Shown: positions 35,093 through 47,033, counted from the stretch's first letter. The stretch: 64,000 nt of DNA from Epichloe hybrida (GCA_019022495.1 JAFEKR010000014.1:868001-932000); one strand, 5' to 3'. Numbers and translations are program-made. Notes: generated by a model not told the origin, from the sequence alone.

Positions 35093-37605
35093 TCATTCTT
35101 GTCTGACTGACTCGTCCTCGTCTATCCACTCGCTTTTACGCTTGAGAGACCCATTTTCAAGCTCGTCGTCTCCTTTCATTGCGTTGCCATTCTCGCCATT
35201 TACCACGGCGGCATCCTCGCCGCACCCACCTCTGAAGTTGCCCAGGAGCTCGGCAAGTCCGTGGATGGCAAGGCCAGCAAAGTTCTTGCCTGCGCTCTCT
35301 CGCTCACCAATGGCAATAACGGCACCAATCAGGTCGTGCGTAATCTCATCGTCTACTACGCTGTCGTGCTTGTAGCGGGGATGGGCATCGACAAAGTTGC
35401 GGATCCAGCGGGCGGCGGTGTCGAGTTCTCCGCTGGCGCGCTTGCTGATGAGAGACAGGTAGGTGGCTAGTTGGCACCGGGTCTCGACGTCGACGTTGAC
35501 GCTGTCGAGGTAGCTCTCTACGATGGGGATCAAGCCCGGGAATCCCCCATCGGGCGAACCATTGATGATGTCGTCGATGGAGAGTTCTTGGTACTCTTCG
35601 TCGACGGACAGGCCTGGGGAACCGCACCGGCTGGGCATGGTGGACCCGGGACGACTTTCGTCACCAAGGACGGTGTTGGCGCGGGAAGGACGGAGTGGGA
35701 AAGGATTCTTGCGGAAGAAGAACTTCTCTTTGAGTACTGCGTCCAAGGCATGTGCACGCTCCATGTTCTCGTCGACTTTCTTGATGGGGATGTAAAAATT
35801 GAGGTCGAAGGAGAGCATGGCGCGGGTTACGAGAACCATGAAGACGGAGAAGGCGGCGTTTTCAAAATCCGTGATTTGTATCTCCATGGGGCGAAACTCG
35901 ACGCGCCAGCCAATGTTGTTCTCGGCGGGGGGGGGCTTGAATCGCATGTGTTGCCAATTGGTCGATTGGATGTTCTCAAAATGATCCGTCTTGTTGAGGT
36001 CCAGTTCCTGCAGGTCTTCCTCGAAGATGACGATGGGGTCACGGATGAACAGGTGAGCGAAGTGGGTGGCAAGGCGATCGTCCATCCCACCTTCCATGAG
36101 CTTCGCCTTGATTTCGGGATCAATCACCAAGTCAGGATCCATGTACTCCTCGCGAAGCCTGGGGTCCGTCGAGATGTAAGTCGAGTTGGACGCATATCTC
36201 GACTTGGGTATCCTCCACCGGTCCTTCTCGAGAGGCTGTTCCATGGACGGCGTCATTAGCACGCTGTGTTATTGTCTAATTCCCGCAGTGCGGTTACGTC
36301 GTTCCGCAGAGAAGAGAGGTACCCTATGTGCGACACGTACCTTTTCTCCTAATTCTTCTGGCGTTCTGCAATCTACTGCTCGACTGATTTGGTTCCACCG
36401 CACATCTGTGTTGGCTAAGAAGCCTTTATAAATCGGCGTTGCCGCCGTCAATGCCAGCATGATGGGCCCCAGAGGGCTCAGTTGATCGTACATTTGTCGC
36501 CCTTCGGTAATGTTCTTTGCTTGGAAAGTGATTTGCAGACAGCAACTGCCCATACCGAAAGCCATGGCATCCATGTGGATGAAATCATCAGGGGCTGCTC
36601 CGTTGCGTTCATCATCATCCTCAGGCCAATTGTGCAGATCAAAATTGACTGTAGGGTCGGTCCAGGGCTTTGGCGTATTCTTGTCGTGAAACACAGGGAC
36701 ATTGACTTGCACTTTACGGCCACGGCGTGCTCTGATATTGGCTGCCAAGGTAGGGAACCGAATGTGAGGGTTTGCAATCTCGTCTGGGACGAACTGTGAT
36801 CGAAGCCTGGATCCAGAGGGTGGGTAATACGGATCTGTAAACTGCCCAGGGACGCCTATTTGCGGGAAAGTTGTCAGAGTGATGGGATGCTCCTTGGCCA
36901 ACATGTGATCCTTGGCGATCTTGCGGCGAAGTTTCATGTCGGGCTCGACGCCGAGCAATTCCTTGAATCCAATGCCCCATGGTTTGCCAGGGGTCGCTTC
37001 GAGCATAAACCGACCAAACTCTGGGTGGAATACTGGGAGAGGATGGGAACTATATGACGCGATGAAACGACTATGTAAGCAGAGGATAATTACCATCAAG
37101 ATTGTTTATACTGACTTGGACTTGATAGCTGGCTCATCTTGCAAGGCGGGGACGCACCCTTCTTTAGCAAGATCTGTATCGGCCGCAAGTGCTTCTAGAA
37201 TCTCAGCTTGTCTCAACGACAGCAGCACCTTTTGCTCTTCCTTTGTGTATACCACGACCAAGTACTCAACCTGAAGTAAGGTTAGCTTGTGACGGAGGGG
37301 GTTATGGCGTGCGAGGCGGTGGTTTGACCTCATCTCCCCATAGCATGGCATCTCTCTCTTTCCCTTTGGCCTTGTTCCATATTTCGAGTAATTGCTGGCA
37401 GCAATCGTTAGCACTGGAAGAATTTGTGCAGATGGCCACAATAAAAGTACCTTGATGCCCCATTCCCTTACTTGACCGGCTCGTTTCTGAGCCTCGGGCC
37501 ATTCCAGCGCGGTTCCCAACGCCCTGTCGTTCCCGAGTCAGAGGTATGCCAACCATCCGCCTGTGCCGATTTCATGGTCCAATTGTAGACTTACAGAAGA
37601 CCCAT
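35093..37605 (-). CDS. GSH1: Glutamate-cysteine ligase (gamma-glutamylcysteine synthetase)
   Basis: The model is complement(join(35093..36235,36341..37049,37116..37270,37329..37394,37451..37523,37595..37605)), 718 residues. The protein starts MGLLALGTALEWPEAQKRAG, then WGDEVEYLVVVY, the conserved ATP/glutamate site of eukaryotic GCS. FMLEATPGKPWG and MDAMAFGMGSCCLQITFQ follow, the latter holding substrate-site residues. The exon 5-6 junction gives RTPEELGEKPLEKDRWRIPK, in line with the family. It makes gamma-glutamylcysteine from glutamate and cysteine in the cytosol, the rate-limiting step of glutathione synthesis. Exon 1 codes only MGLL, and its position is fixed by phase. The C-terminal 40 residues are polar and variable. 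The gene is divergent from the endosulfine gene across 1.5 kb. Confidence 0.96.
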
Positions 37606-39152
37606 GTTGAGTTCCTATACAGTACAGGAGGCCCTGACCCTGAAGATCGAACCTTGAGGTCTCAAGATCTTGTGGAATGGCAACAAGTAATGACGGGTGC
37701 GGTAACCAGTGTCTCGGTGCTGCGTTCTGTATTATGCATGTGCCCGGCTGCCGATGATGATACAAAAAACGGCGGTGTTTGAAACACTATTCTCAGGCTG
37801 TTAGATGTTCAAGGGAGGTTTTTTTTTGGCCGTAGTGCAACTCCGCCATTCAAGCATCAGGCAAATGAGGTAATATTTTGAGGTCAAGATGAGATTCTGA
37901 CCGAGGTTCACACTGCCCAATTCAGCGGGCTGAGCAAGAAATCCCACTCCTCAACGGGAAGGGCCAGCCTTGAATATACCCTTTCGCAGAGTCCCGCGCC
38001 GAATCCTCGAGTCCGGACGCCCGATGCCTGTTGTCTTGAACGGAATACCGAGGCGTAGGGGGGAAAATCACTGACATCGCGCGAGGCGGCGGCTCGCATC
38101 TGAAGGCGGGAAGCGGAGCTCCACAATCACAATGGAGCGGGTGACAGATGCGGCGGATGCTTAGAAATCCATTGCTCAAATGGAGACAGACACGAGGAGC
38201 CTTGTCCAATGGCAGAGATGGGTATTTTATTTGGACAGACGTTTGTCTTGACTGTCTTGACGACTTTGCTCCGGCAACTGGCAACTGGCCACCAGCTGGA
38301 GTGTCATGTGACCCCTCGACGCTAACGTGCGAGATTTTGGAGATTCATCAGAGAAAATCAGGCTGCGAGCTGCTGAGTGAGGTTGAGGCAGTTTTGACTC
38401 TTGAGACGACCCCGCCGACAAAATAGCCCGACTATGATGCGATGAGCCATTCATGATGCTCACGCTCGCAACGTTTGCCCTGGAGCTGGGAGCAAGAATA
38501 TGACGTCAATAAGTCGAGGTCAGTGACAATCCGTGGGACATGACGCACCTGCGCCTTGACCTGCGCCTTGACCTGCACCTTGACCTGCGCCCACGTCTGG
38601 AGCATACGTCTGGTGCATACGTCTGGTGCATCCTCTCTGATCAGTGAGTACTCGGTAGACTCACTCGTAGCTATTTAGTATTGACAATGGGGAGCTTTGC
38701 TATCTACGCTTCTTGAGTGCATGTGCCAGCCAGATCATGGATGTGGGGATTCAAGGCCAGACTTGGCTACTCAACAACTGGCAGGCAAGTAATAACTGGC
38801 TCGGGGAACAGCACCGCACCTTCCCCACCAAGCAAGCACATGAGCGCTCACCTGGGCTCACCTGGCCTCCCCCGCTAATGCCTGACGATGGGCCTTCCCT
38901 TCGGCTTTTTTTTTCTGGCTGCTCTTTGTCGGCATCTAACAAATCCATCGCACGAAACCTTCATCGCAATTCGACACTCCTCATTTCGACGATTTGTTTA
39001 TCTGAAGTCCGTCACTGCCGTCCCCACAGCTATACCAGCTGCCGTTAAAAGCTACGACTAGCTAGACGGCTACTTGCATCAAACCAGTCTCTGTTATCGC
39101 CTGACACGGCGGTGACCTTTCGATAAACCACCGAATCTACAAAACCTGAACG
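37606..39152. promoter_or_regulatory. Divergent promoter region, GSH1 and igo1
   Basis: This region separates two divergent starts. It carries a compound minisatellite (38549-38631). I found no clear Yap1-type site, although GSH1 is controlled that way in yeast. I see no gene. Confidence 0.5.
38549..38631. repeat. Compound minisatellite (12- and 13-base units)
   Basis: Three and a half copies of CTGCGCCTTGAC (one with a base change) are followed directly by three copies of ACGTCTGGTGCAT (the first with one change). Two unrelated units side by side suggest two separate slippage events. Confidence 0.93.
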
Positions 39153-39847
39153 ATGAACCCCCATCAAAAGAACAAGGTCGACGTCAAGGTTAGCATCAAA
39201 TTCGACTAATTCCATTCCCAGAATGCCTTTGGCCCCTGGTGACGATTAGAACTGCCATCCCGCTCTGTGTTTGTCTGGCTGGCTGTCATCGAGCAACGTA
39301 CAGCTGGCAACCGGGGGGACTCGGGCGACGCCCTTATCAAAACTCAGAAGAGATCAAATCATCGTCAAGCATTTGAGAATAATTACTAACGTATTGCGAT
39401 TTGCTATAGTCGCTGTCCCCAGAGGAGCAGCGCTTGTTTCGCCTCTACGGAAAGCTGCCGTCCCGATCCGATCATTTCGCAAAACACCTCAAGGATCGTA
39501 AATATTTCGACTCTGGCGACTACGCCATGTCAAAGGCTGGAAAGGGCGACGGAGTTGATGCCGGTGCCGTAGGCTCCCAGCACCCCGTTCCCGAAAATAT
39601 TCCTCACCTCTCGTCGCCTGTCAACAATGGAGCGAGTCTCCCAAAGCATAGCCACCATGGATCCACACCGGGCATCCAAGCAGGAAGCCCTGTCAAAGAA
39701 AGCAGCTTTCTCAATCGCGAGACTAGCGCCACAGAAGAAGGCTCGAGCGCGGAGAAGAGTGCGAATGCTGCTCCAGATAAGGAGGATTCTCCAGCCGCAG
39801 CTTCAAGGCCGCTACAATCAAATGAGGGCATCCCAATTCGACGATAA
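39153..39847 (+). CDS. igo1: Endosulfine/ARPP-family protein (Igo1-like PP2A regulator)
   Basis: The model is join(39153..39188,39410..39847), 157 residues. The key motif RKYFDSGDYAMSKAG is present; in this family the Ser of FDSGDY is phosphorylated by Rim15/Greatwall kinase and then binds and blocks PP2A-B55. Before it lies LSPEEQRLFRLYGKLP, the conserved N-terminal helix. The rest is disordered and rich in Ser, Pro and His. Yeast Igo proteins act in the cytoplasm at entry into quiescence and protect certain mRNAs; fungal homologues affect stress survival. The first exon (MNPHQKNKVDVK) ends in an AAG|GTTAGC donor, and the 221-base intron is long for this window. Confidence 0.94.
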
Positions 39848-40597
39848 CTGTCAGACCACGCAACCAGACGATGTACCTTGCATGACTCGATACGATGAGC
39901 GCTGTACGCGATTCTGGGAGGGGCTTTCCTTTTTGTTTGGCAAGCAACGACACGTCTGAGACGAGACCGGAACCTGCTGGGCTATTGCTTTTGTCGAGTG
40001 TTTTTCTTTTGTTGTCTCGCAAACGAACCTCCCAGAGGCGGCATTGTACCACGTCACACATACCAATAGCTCGGAAATCGGGATTGACGAAAACCGAGTA
40101 CGCCAAGATTAAAAAAAAAAAAAAATTTGTCACCAGGGATTGCACTTTATGCACTTTGGCTGCGTCAGGTCTACATGGATATCCTCGAGGCAACTTTCCT
40201 CGCGGCTGATGCAACCGCCCGCGAACCAAGCTCGACGGTCTACTCCTGCTTCAGAATGGCTGGCAAAATAATTTGCTTGGTTGTCTCGAGTTCGAATGAG
40301 TGACCGGACGGTCATGATGAAACGATGTGAAATTTCGTGTACGAAGTACATAGGAGTGCCCGATCCAATTGTCAAGAGAAGAGTATGTATGCACACTAAG
40401 TCGAGACTTGAGGGGAACTTTCAGGCATGTTTGCAGAATCAGGTTCTTGAATCGAGGGCGTAGTCGTACACGGAGACAAGGGCGTGTGTTAGTAGTAGTG
40501 ATGGATTTACTCTTTTGCTTATCATGTCAAGTCTACTTTTTTTTTTCTTCCTTTCGTATAGCCATACAACTATTGACCGGTCAGCATGTCCTGAAGC
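39848..40597. other. Convergent 3' intergenic region
   Basis: The igo1 and MYG1 genes converge here. There is an A13-14 run near 40112. I see no gene. Confidence 0.55.
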
Positions 40598-41692
40598 TCA
40601 AGACAATGCCTTTACTGCCATGTCCTTGGCACCCTCAAACGTCTTGTTCCCACCAATGAAGCCGGCAGCGTGAACAAATACGCAACCAGAGATGCCAGAG
40701 ATGGCGTCCAGCTCTTCGTCCCGGAAGCCCCTCCAGGCTTCGGGCAAGGGCTTGCGACTGAGAAAGCTATCCCGGGACTCGGGCACGCACTGAATCCTCC
40801 ATTTGGCCCCGGGAGAAGTGGACTCGGGATACAGCACGTACATGACGGACGGCTTTCCATCTTCCAAGCCGTAGAGGTGGTCCTTCCAGGGCACAGACTG
40901 GCCCGAGAAAACGAGAATCCGTCCCTCGGGGTCAAACTCGGTGCGCCTGTCGAAAGCCTGCTGCACAATGGATCGAGCAGGCAGCCAGGCGGAAACATAG
41001 TAATCCAGGTCCCGCTCGAACTCGTCGCCGATTCGCCGGCTGGCGGCCTCGAACCTCTGATCCTCGGCGGCCTGCGCGGCCTCGGGATCAGAGGGCCTGG
41101 GATCGTTCCAGTTGGGGTTCAGGCGCGAGACGACGGCGCCGAGAGTGAAGCCGGCCTCGCTGTAGCGCTTCTCCAGGCCGGCGGCCGAGACGGCAGCGGG
41201 GTCGTACACCGAGATGCCGTTGTCGTGGGCGTCGAGCGCCTCGACGAAGCCCTCGTACAGCTTGGCGTGGAGGAGAGCCACCTCGGGGGCGGCGTCCTCG
41301 TATCCGTCCTCGTCCTCGTCGGCGCCCAGCACCAGCCCCAGCCTCTGCGCGACAATGGCCCTGCCGAAGTGAAGGAAGACGAGGCCCGCGCTGGACAGCC
41401 TGGTGCTCCGGCCGGGGAAGGTGGTTGCGAAGCCGCGCTGGTGATGGTCGAAGCGGTTGCGGGAGGCGTCGTATTCGCCGCCCACGTCGACGACGGTGTG
41501 GCAGGCCTCGAGGAGGTTGGGGTCGCGCGTGCGGACGAGGGAGCTGTGGCGGTAGGCGGGGAGCATGCGCAGCATGTGCACGGCGAGGGCTTCGTCGGCG
41601 TGGAAGTGACCGCTGTGGGTGCCGATGACGGGACCGGTCTTGAGACGTTTGGGTGCGGATTCGACCATGGTGGATAGGAGGCGACGGAGCAT
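40598..41692 (-). CDS. MYG1-family exonuclease
   Basis: This is a single exon of 364 residues. THSGHFHADEALAVHML, VVDVGGEYD and FDHHQRGF are the metal-binding motifs of the MYG1/UPF0160 family, which belongs to the DHH phosphoesterase superfamily. Human MYG1 is a 3'-5' RNA exonuclease found in nucleolus and mitochondria. The start MLRRLLSTMVESAPKRLK fits that picture: the first nine residues look like a mitochondrial presequence, while initiation at the second Met (residue 9) would leave a Lys/Arg-rich, nuclear-type N-terminus. The C-terminus (GCVFVHAAGFIGGNKT) is typical. The gene is very GC-rich, so the other frames are also open over long stretches. Confidence 0.95.
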   Translation of the reverse strand: MLRRLLSTMVESAPKRLKTGPVIGTHSGHFHADEALAVHMLRMLPAYRHSSLVRTRDPNLLEACHTVVDVGGEYDASRNRFDHHQRGFATTFPGRSTRLSSAGLVFLHFGRAIVAQRLGLVLGADEDEDGYEDAAPEVALLHAKLYEGFVEALDAHDNGISVYDPAAVSAAGLEKRYSEAGFTLGAVVSRLNPNWNDPRPSDPEAAQAAEDQRFEAASRRIGDEFERDLDYYVSAWLPARSIVQQAFDRRTEFDPEGRILVFSGQSVPWKDHLYGLEDGKPSVMYVLYPESTSPGAKWRIQCVPESRDSFLSRKPLPEAWRGFRDEELDAISGISGCVFVHAAGFIGGNKTFEGAKDMAVKALS

Positions 41693-42057
41693 ATAACTGT
41701 GGGAAGGGGGGGGACGTCGCGGTCGGTTTTCCTCCTTTTCTCCTTTGCGTTGGGGGGCTTAGGGAGGGAAAAGGGAAAAGAGAAGGGCGACGCGAGACGC
41801 GCTGGGATGCGGAGGAGGTTGGTTGGTTGGGGGGGTGGGCCAAAATCTGGGATTTTGAAGAATAAAAAGCTGGTTTGGAAAAAGCTTGGAGTGGATTGGG
41901 CCAATCAGAGGGCGGGGATTTGGAAGTCATGTATGTGAGTGAGTTTGGACAATTCATTGATTTTTTTTTGTTATTTTCTTCATGTACAGAAGGCATCTGC
42001 AACTGGCAACATGACGAAACATTGTGGTCGTTTCCCCCCCCCGGATGACCATTCAAT
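41693..42057. other. Intergenic region upstream of the MYG1 gene
   Basis: These 365 bases hold the MYG1 promoter and the 3' end of the small gene. There are G-rich runs near 41706-41713 and 41829-41836. I see no gene. Confidence 0.55.
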
Positions 42058-42351
42058 CTATTTTCTGTCCGTACGTCCAACCTCGCTCAGATCCATCTCC
42101 CCCTTGGTGGCTGGTTCTCTCAATCCCGACTGAGCGCCCGTGTCCGTGCCGATGGGGGCCTCGGTCTTGCCAGAGCCGACGTTCACATTGCGAGCATCTG
42201 CTGATTGCCAGTCTGAGGCGGTGGGGGGCTGTTCTGGAAGAGGCAGGTTGGCCTGGACTTGGGCAATCTTGTCTGCCTTTGACTCGGGCATTGCGATTGT
42301 GGGGATTGTGGACGTTGAAAGGGTGGCTGGCTGCGTGGGAGCTTTGCGCAT
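42058..42351 (-). CDS. Small hypothetical protein (97 residues)
   Basis: This is a single exon from an ATG at 42349-42351 to a TAG. The product is hydrophilic and probably disordered. It has no signal peptide or membrane helix and is rich in Ala, Thr, Pro and Ser. Its composition and the dense pattern KADKIAQVQANLPLPEQPP read like a real protein, and I believe similar short proteins occur in other filamentous fungi, but I cannot name a family. An internal Met (residue 21, MPESKADK) is a possible alternative start. Function unknown. Confidence 0.6.
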   Translation of the reverse strand: MRKAPTQPATLSTSTIPTIAMPESKADKIAQVQANLPLPEQPPTASDWQSADARNVNVGSGKTEAPIGTDTGAQSGLREPATKGEMDLSEVGRTDRK

Positions 42352-42794
42352 TTAAGCGTGGTGCGGGATGCTTTTTGGGCAAGAGACTTGGCTTACAAGA
42401 TGATGGGATATATATCTTTGGGTCTTGTTGTAATGATGCCGTGTTACTGGTTGGAACTCGGGTGTAACGATGGAGGGAAAGTTTTTCGAGGAGAAAATTC
42501 GTCTTGTTACTTTTGTTTTATTTATACTGCCGAGACAGCTTCAACGCCCGGTGCTGCCCCGCTGACGTTGACGCCAGGACGTATGACGACGGATTTGTGG
42601 AAGAGCGGCCGGAGAAAAGCTCCTCAGGTCCACCGCGAGGTCCACCGCGAGGTCCACAGCTGGCGTGTACATTGTACATGGCTTGGCTGTCATCGAGATC
42701 GTTCGAGATGTGCCTTTTTCCTTCTTCGCAAGTTTTGGTATCTAAAGTCCTAGGCGATGCCTACTCTGGGAATTGCGTCTTCTCGCCTCATTCC
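42352..42794. other. Intergenic region between the small gene and the Hsp70-like gene
   Basis: This contains the promoter of the small gene, the 3' flank of the Hsp70-like gene, and a 12-base repeat. I see no gene. Confidence 0.5.
42626..42657. repeat. 12-base tandem repeat
   Basis: Two and two-thirds perfect copies of AGGTCCACCGCG. Confidence 0.95.
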
Positions 42795-45272
42795 CTACTC
42801 GTCGAACGACGCCTCCACACTCCCCATGGTTTCCCCGTCGATTTCGAGAGAGAATGTAATCATTGCCGACTTGATGGTCAACACCAGCGAGTAATTAACT
42901 TTGTAGCTACGAAACTGTTCAGAAATTACTGGCTCGTGTTTGTTGTTTGAATAGACTTACTATTGTTTTCCCAAGTGATCTTCTCAAGACAATTACCCGA
43001 TAAAAGCTTATTAGAAAGATGAAATCACAAGAAGCGAGCTGTGTTCATACCTTCGCGCTTTCTGAAATGAGACTTGTCTACCGTCCTCAGATCGCTGTGC
43101 AAGGTACAGTTCACTTCCACAGTGTTGCTTTTCGATTGATGAACTGGTGCATCGCTAGAGACAAATGTCAGTCATTTGATGCGCACTATAGATGAAATGA
43201 AACAAACCTGTCCTCGCATTGGTAAAGCTCCTCCGTAAATAAAAGATCATTAGGGCCGTAGTCGTAGTCTAAATTTTCGAACACCTCAGACTTAAACACT
43301 TGGTCCCTGTGGATATCATCGCCCGTGTGTATTAACCACTCCATCTAGCACTTGAGCGTTAGTTGTATTCGCGTTGGAAAAAAGGCAAGATGAGGCTTAC
43401 AACGTCGCACCTGACGGTTCCCTCTCGATCCAAAGTCGTGGGTTGCCCCAAGTCTCGAGCGCGATCATAGACGTCACCGATTGCAATGCCATAATGCCTC
43501 GTTGCGACGGTACTGGTAACGATAGTTTGTCGGGGAAGCTGTGAGAGAACTACACCTCTAAGTTTCAGTCATTTTTTAGTGAGGGTATTCATCTCGACGG
43601 TTTGGGAAAGCACCAACTTCACAACTGCCGCCCAGGCATCTTGCGGCTGAATGACCTCGATGTCTGGGAAATGTTTCTGTACTCTCTCTCGCAGGTAGAG
43701 ACTGCCCCCAAATCCACCGACAAGAAGGATCCCCTACTGTCGATTAGTCCTAGGACTCAACAAACCCTCCGAGGGGCGGCAGGGTCACTCACCGTCACAG
43801 GTTTCCCTTTGCGCTTGGACAAGCTCCGGGAGACTTGTCCGTCGATTAGCTGTATAATATCGTCCAGAAGTGGGCTGAAAATCCGCTTCAAATCCTTGCT
43901 GCCGTCACGTTCTTCAGCGGAATCTTCTTCGCCTTTCTCAACGTCAGCCTGGAACACATACCATGTCATTCTCCAGGTATTCGATTCTAGACCTTCTTCA
44001 GGCCTGCATGGGAGATTCACCATGGGAAAATTCACAAAATACTCCTCATCCTCGTGCCCACCAAAGGCTGGCTTGATTTGGGTATCAAATTGCTTTTCGG
44101 CCATGGCCCAACCCTTCGTTCCCTGTAGAGCATGCCAATGACTTTCGCCGACCAAAGCTTGAACCTCGGCCTTGAAGCGCATGTTGAGACCCAGAGAGCC
44201 ACTCATTCCACCTGGGATACAGTTAGCTTATCATCAAAGAGTGGGCGCAGGGGGGGAGGGCCTAATTGAATACCCGTTCCTGGAACCAGCTCCTTTACTT
44301 GAAGAATTGGTCGGATAGCCTCAACTTCATACGATATCAGATCAACGGTCCCTCCGCCTGCGTCACAGACGACGAAAGCATCATTTGCCTGCAAGGCAAA
44401 ACTGAAAGACTTGGCTGCATATAGAGCAGCTGCTTCCGGTTCCTTGATCATGATGACTGGGTGAATACCAGCACCTTCCGCAGCCTGTCCCAATGTTCAA
44501 GTCAGCTTTTTCTGTTCCCCATGTTTTGGCACATCGAAAGACGCATCCCTCTGGAGCAGATTGCAGGCGAGGATACAGCAGCACAAGATCGCATGTCATG
44601 CTATGTCAAAGCTATACATACGCTCAGTGTTGCGTGCTTTGCAGCATCCGACCAGACTGCCGGTACTGTCGAGTCAATGTCAGCGGACATGTATACGTAG
44701 CAAGCTTGCGCGTTCGCATACCTGTCACGACAAATTTCTTGGTGCACATATCCACGTAAGCTTTCGGTGCCGTCTTCGAAATCTCCGCCAGGGCGTGTTT
44801 GTAGATTCCCTTCATGAAATCGCTGGCGATCTCAGTGGGCGACTTGGGCAATGTCGCCACGTCAAGGTTCATATTTCCCGAGGGAAGGTAGGCCGGTCTT
44901 TTCTGCGAAGGGTCCAGCAATAGCTTGATCCCTACAATGACCTCGAGGTCCTTCTCTGCCGAGGCACCCCATTTCCAGTCTTCCAAGTTGTCCTTGCTGT
45001 AGCTCACGAGCGTGGGTATCTTCGGTGCAGTGACACCCCGATTGTCTTGTCTCATATGTTGGCTCAATGTCGTTGCTCGATATCTCCTCTCACGGGAAAC
45101 GTGGAAACGTACCTGGCCAGTTAAGAATTGCCGTGGCTTGCTGCGCTTCCTTGTGCGTGAAGCAATACGCAATACCGGAATAAGTGGTGCCAAAATCCAA
45201 GGCAATGATGAGCCCTTCGTCGCCGTCTGACTCGTCCTCCAACTCGCTTGCCTTTCGCTTCCTTGGCGCCAT
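42795..45272 (-). CDS. Hsp70-like ATPase of the divergent fungal family
   Basis: The model is complement(join(42795..42928,43051..43154,43208..43344,43401..43557,43618..43733,43793..44211,44274..44484,44622..44665,44722..45045,45113..45272)), 601 residues in ten exons with closing phases. The actin-fold ATPase motifs are all visible: phosphate-1 IIALDFGTTYSGIAY, IMIKEPEAAALYA, phosphate-2 FVVCDAGGGTVDL, and the adenosine motif GILLVGGFGGSLYL. The N-terminus is a basic stretch (MAPRKRKAS) that may direct it to the nucleus. The C-terminal 180 residues do not look like the peptide-binding domain of canonical Hsp70. They match the short beta-rich tail typical of the HSPA12-like proteins expanded in filamentous fungi. 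Clients and role are unknown. The donor of intron 6 (GTTGGT) is weak but is the only one that keeps the phase. The gene is divergent from the coiled-coil gene. Confidence 0.88.
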
Positions 45273-45725
45273 GGTTGCGCGGCTTCAGACAGATGTGGCG
45301 AATGAGATGGGTAGAAATGGATGCGGCCTAGTCAGTCACTCGTGGAGTTCGCCAAGTCTTGCTTACGCTCCCCAAGGGTCAATATTGGAAGAAGGGTGTG
45401 GTGCGAGAGATGAAGAGAGGTAGGAAAGAGTCACAAGCGTGTGGCAACAATCCGTGAGAACAACTCGCAAACACCTCGCTGCCAACTGTCGAGCAGTTGC
45501 TGACGGTTCAACGGTCCGTTACGGTCAACGAACCTCGAAGTGAATTGCATGTGACATTATTAGCAAACACGTTCACGTACATCACGTCATTTGTTCTTCC
45601 TTTCACATCCACAACGCCGCCGTCGAGATACAATTCATCCTCTTCCATGTCAAAACCAGTTCACGGTCTTATTTTGATGATGCCCTGAGGTCATCGAAAC
45701 CCCAACCGAAGCATTTACTGACACA
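45273..45725. promoter_or_regulatory. Shared promoter of the Hsp70-like and coiled-coil genes
   Basis: Only about 450 bases separate two divergent start codons. I did not find a convincing heat-shock element (alternating GAA/TTC triplets). Co-regulation is an inference from the arrangement. Confidence 0.5.
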
Positions 45726-47033
45726 ATGACCACCAACAACCAGCAGCCTATGGATATCCGTGACGACCCCGAGCAGGGAAATGAGGGAACAGCAGAGAAC
45801 TTTCATGAGCTACACAGCATGTTTCGAATGAGCGTCGACTTCATGGACCGTCTCCTGGTCCAAATCTCTGCTCGAGTTCCAACGACCAGTTCTGCAGCAC
45901 ATGTATGTATCTAAATGAGACCAAGCGAGGTTGGCAATTTACCACGTTCTAATATCAATAATCACAGGCCTTGTATCAATCAGACGAAATCCTTCAGAAA
46001 GATGGCGAGATACTTGACCTCAAGACCGAGTTGGTGTCGGCAGAAAAAAAGATCAAGGACGGATCCTCCAAGATTCGAGAACTGGAGGCGCAACTTCATA
46101 CATTGCAGGATGCAAACAAAAAACTCAAAGCAAGCGAAGGAAAATTGCGAAAGATCATTTTGGGGAGTAAAGAGGTTGATCAGACCCTAGACTCTGACAT
46201 GGTTCGATTGTTTGGTTTATTATACCAAGCGTTACAAGTCGTTGCTCATAGTAGGATCTTCAACTACAACGCACCGACAGATAATTCCGTCATCCCGACT
46301 GAGTCTGAATCTGCACATTTCTCCCATGCTTGGAGATGCAGCAACAAATCATCTCGGCGATTCATGGTACAAGAAAAATTATTCTATTTGATTCATGTGC
46401 ACGTTCTTAGCGTGGATACATTCGGCCTCGGCCAGATGCTCATGACAAATTCACGCTGTCCACTCAATTACTACGGATCCAAGTTGCAAGATCTTGAAGC
46501 ATTTCTCAGAAATGAAGCTGGTAAGTTCTTTTAAGCCTCGCGAATAGCTAAACAAGTGCTAAACAACAGAAGTCTCGGATGAGGCCCTCACAGACTGGAG
46601 ACTTGCCACAATGGCATGTACCCAGCAGGTACAGGCTCCGACAGGCGTTGAGACAAGTCTAAGCTATACTATTTGCGCAACGCTTAAGCCAGCACTAAAA
46701 ACGAGTTGTGCAGATGAGCATATCCAATCGCTTCGAAAAGATGTTGCTCGCATGTGTCGTGTCGCGTATGAGCTTCGGTTACTCATGCGCAGATCAAAAG
46801 ACGATTACTGGTGCGACGTATATTCTCGCGGAACACGTGTAGAGCTTGACGATGTCGACATTCACGCCGTGGAGCATGGCTCAGAGCCCAGTGCTTTGGT
46901 TGCCTACACCTTGTTTGGTGCTCTGGTCAAGCACGCCAAACATCGCGGAGAAGAACCTGTGGTCCTGGAGAAGGCTCGAGTTGTTGTTCAAAGGCATCAT
47001 AATGTGGAGGCGAACAACGAGTTTCAGCATTGA
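45726..47033 (+). CDS. Coiled-coil protein of unknown function
   Basis: The model is join(45726..45902,45968..46520,46570..47033), 397 residues. Residues 60-125 form a strong coiled coil (ILQKDGEILDLKTELVSAEK and onward, heptad spacing of Ile, Leu and Val). A globular region follows with several Cys and Trp, including WRLATMACTQQVQ and RMCRVAYELRLLMRRSKDDY. There is no signal peptide or membrane helix. Both introns are canonical (GTATGT, GTAAGT) and phases close. I do not recognise a named domain; similar architectures occur in uncharacterised filamentous-fungal proteins. The stop at 47031 may not be the ancestral end, because the DNA just after it still reads like coding sequence in shifting frames. 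A role together with the divergent Hsp70-like protein is possible but unproven. Confidence 0.75.

Noticed and set aside
42961..42979. A 19-base micro-exon near the end of the Hsp70-like gene, which seemed to force a frameshift
   Set aside because: Using the acceptor before 42928 joins exon 9 to the last exon in phase with no stop, so neither the micro-exon nor a frameshift is needed.
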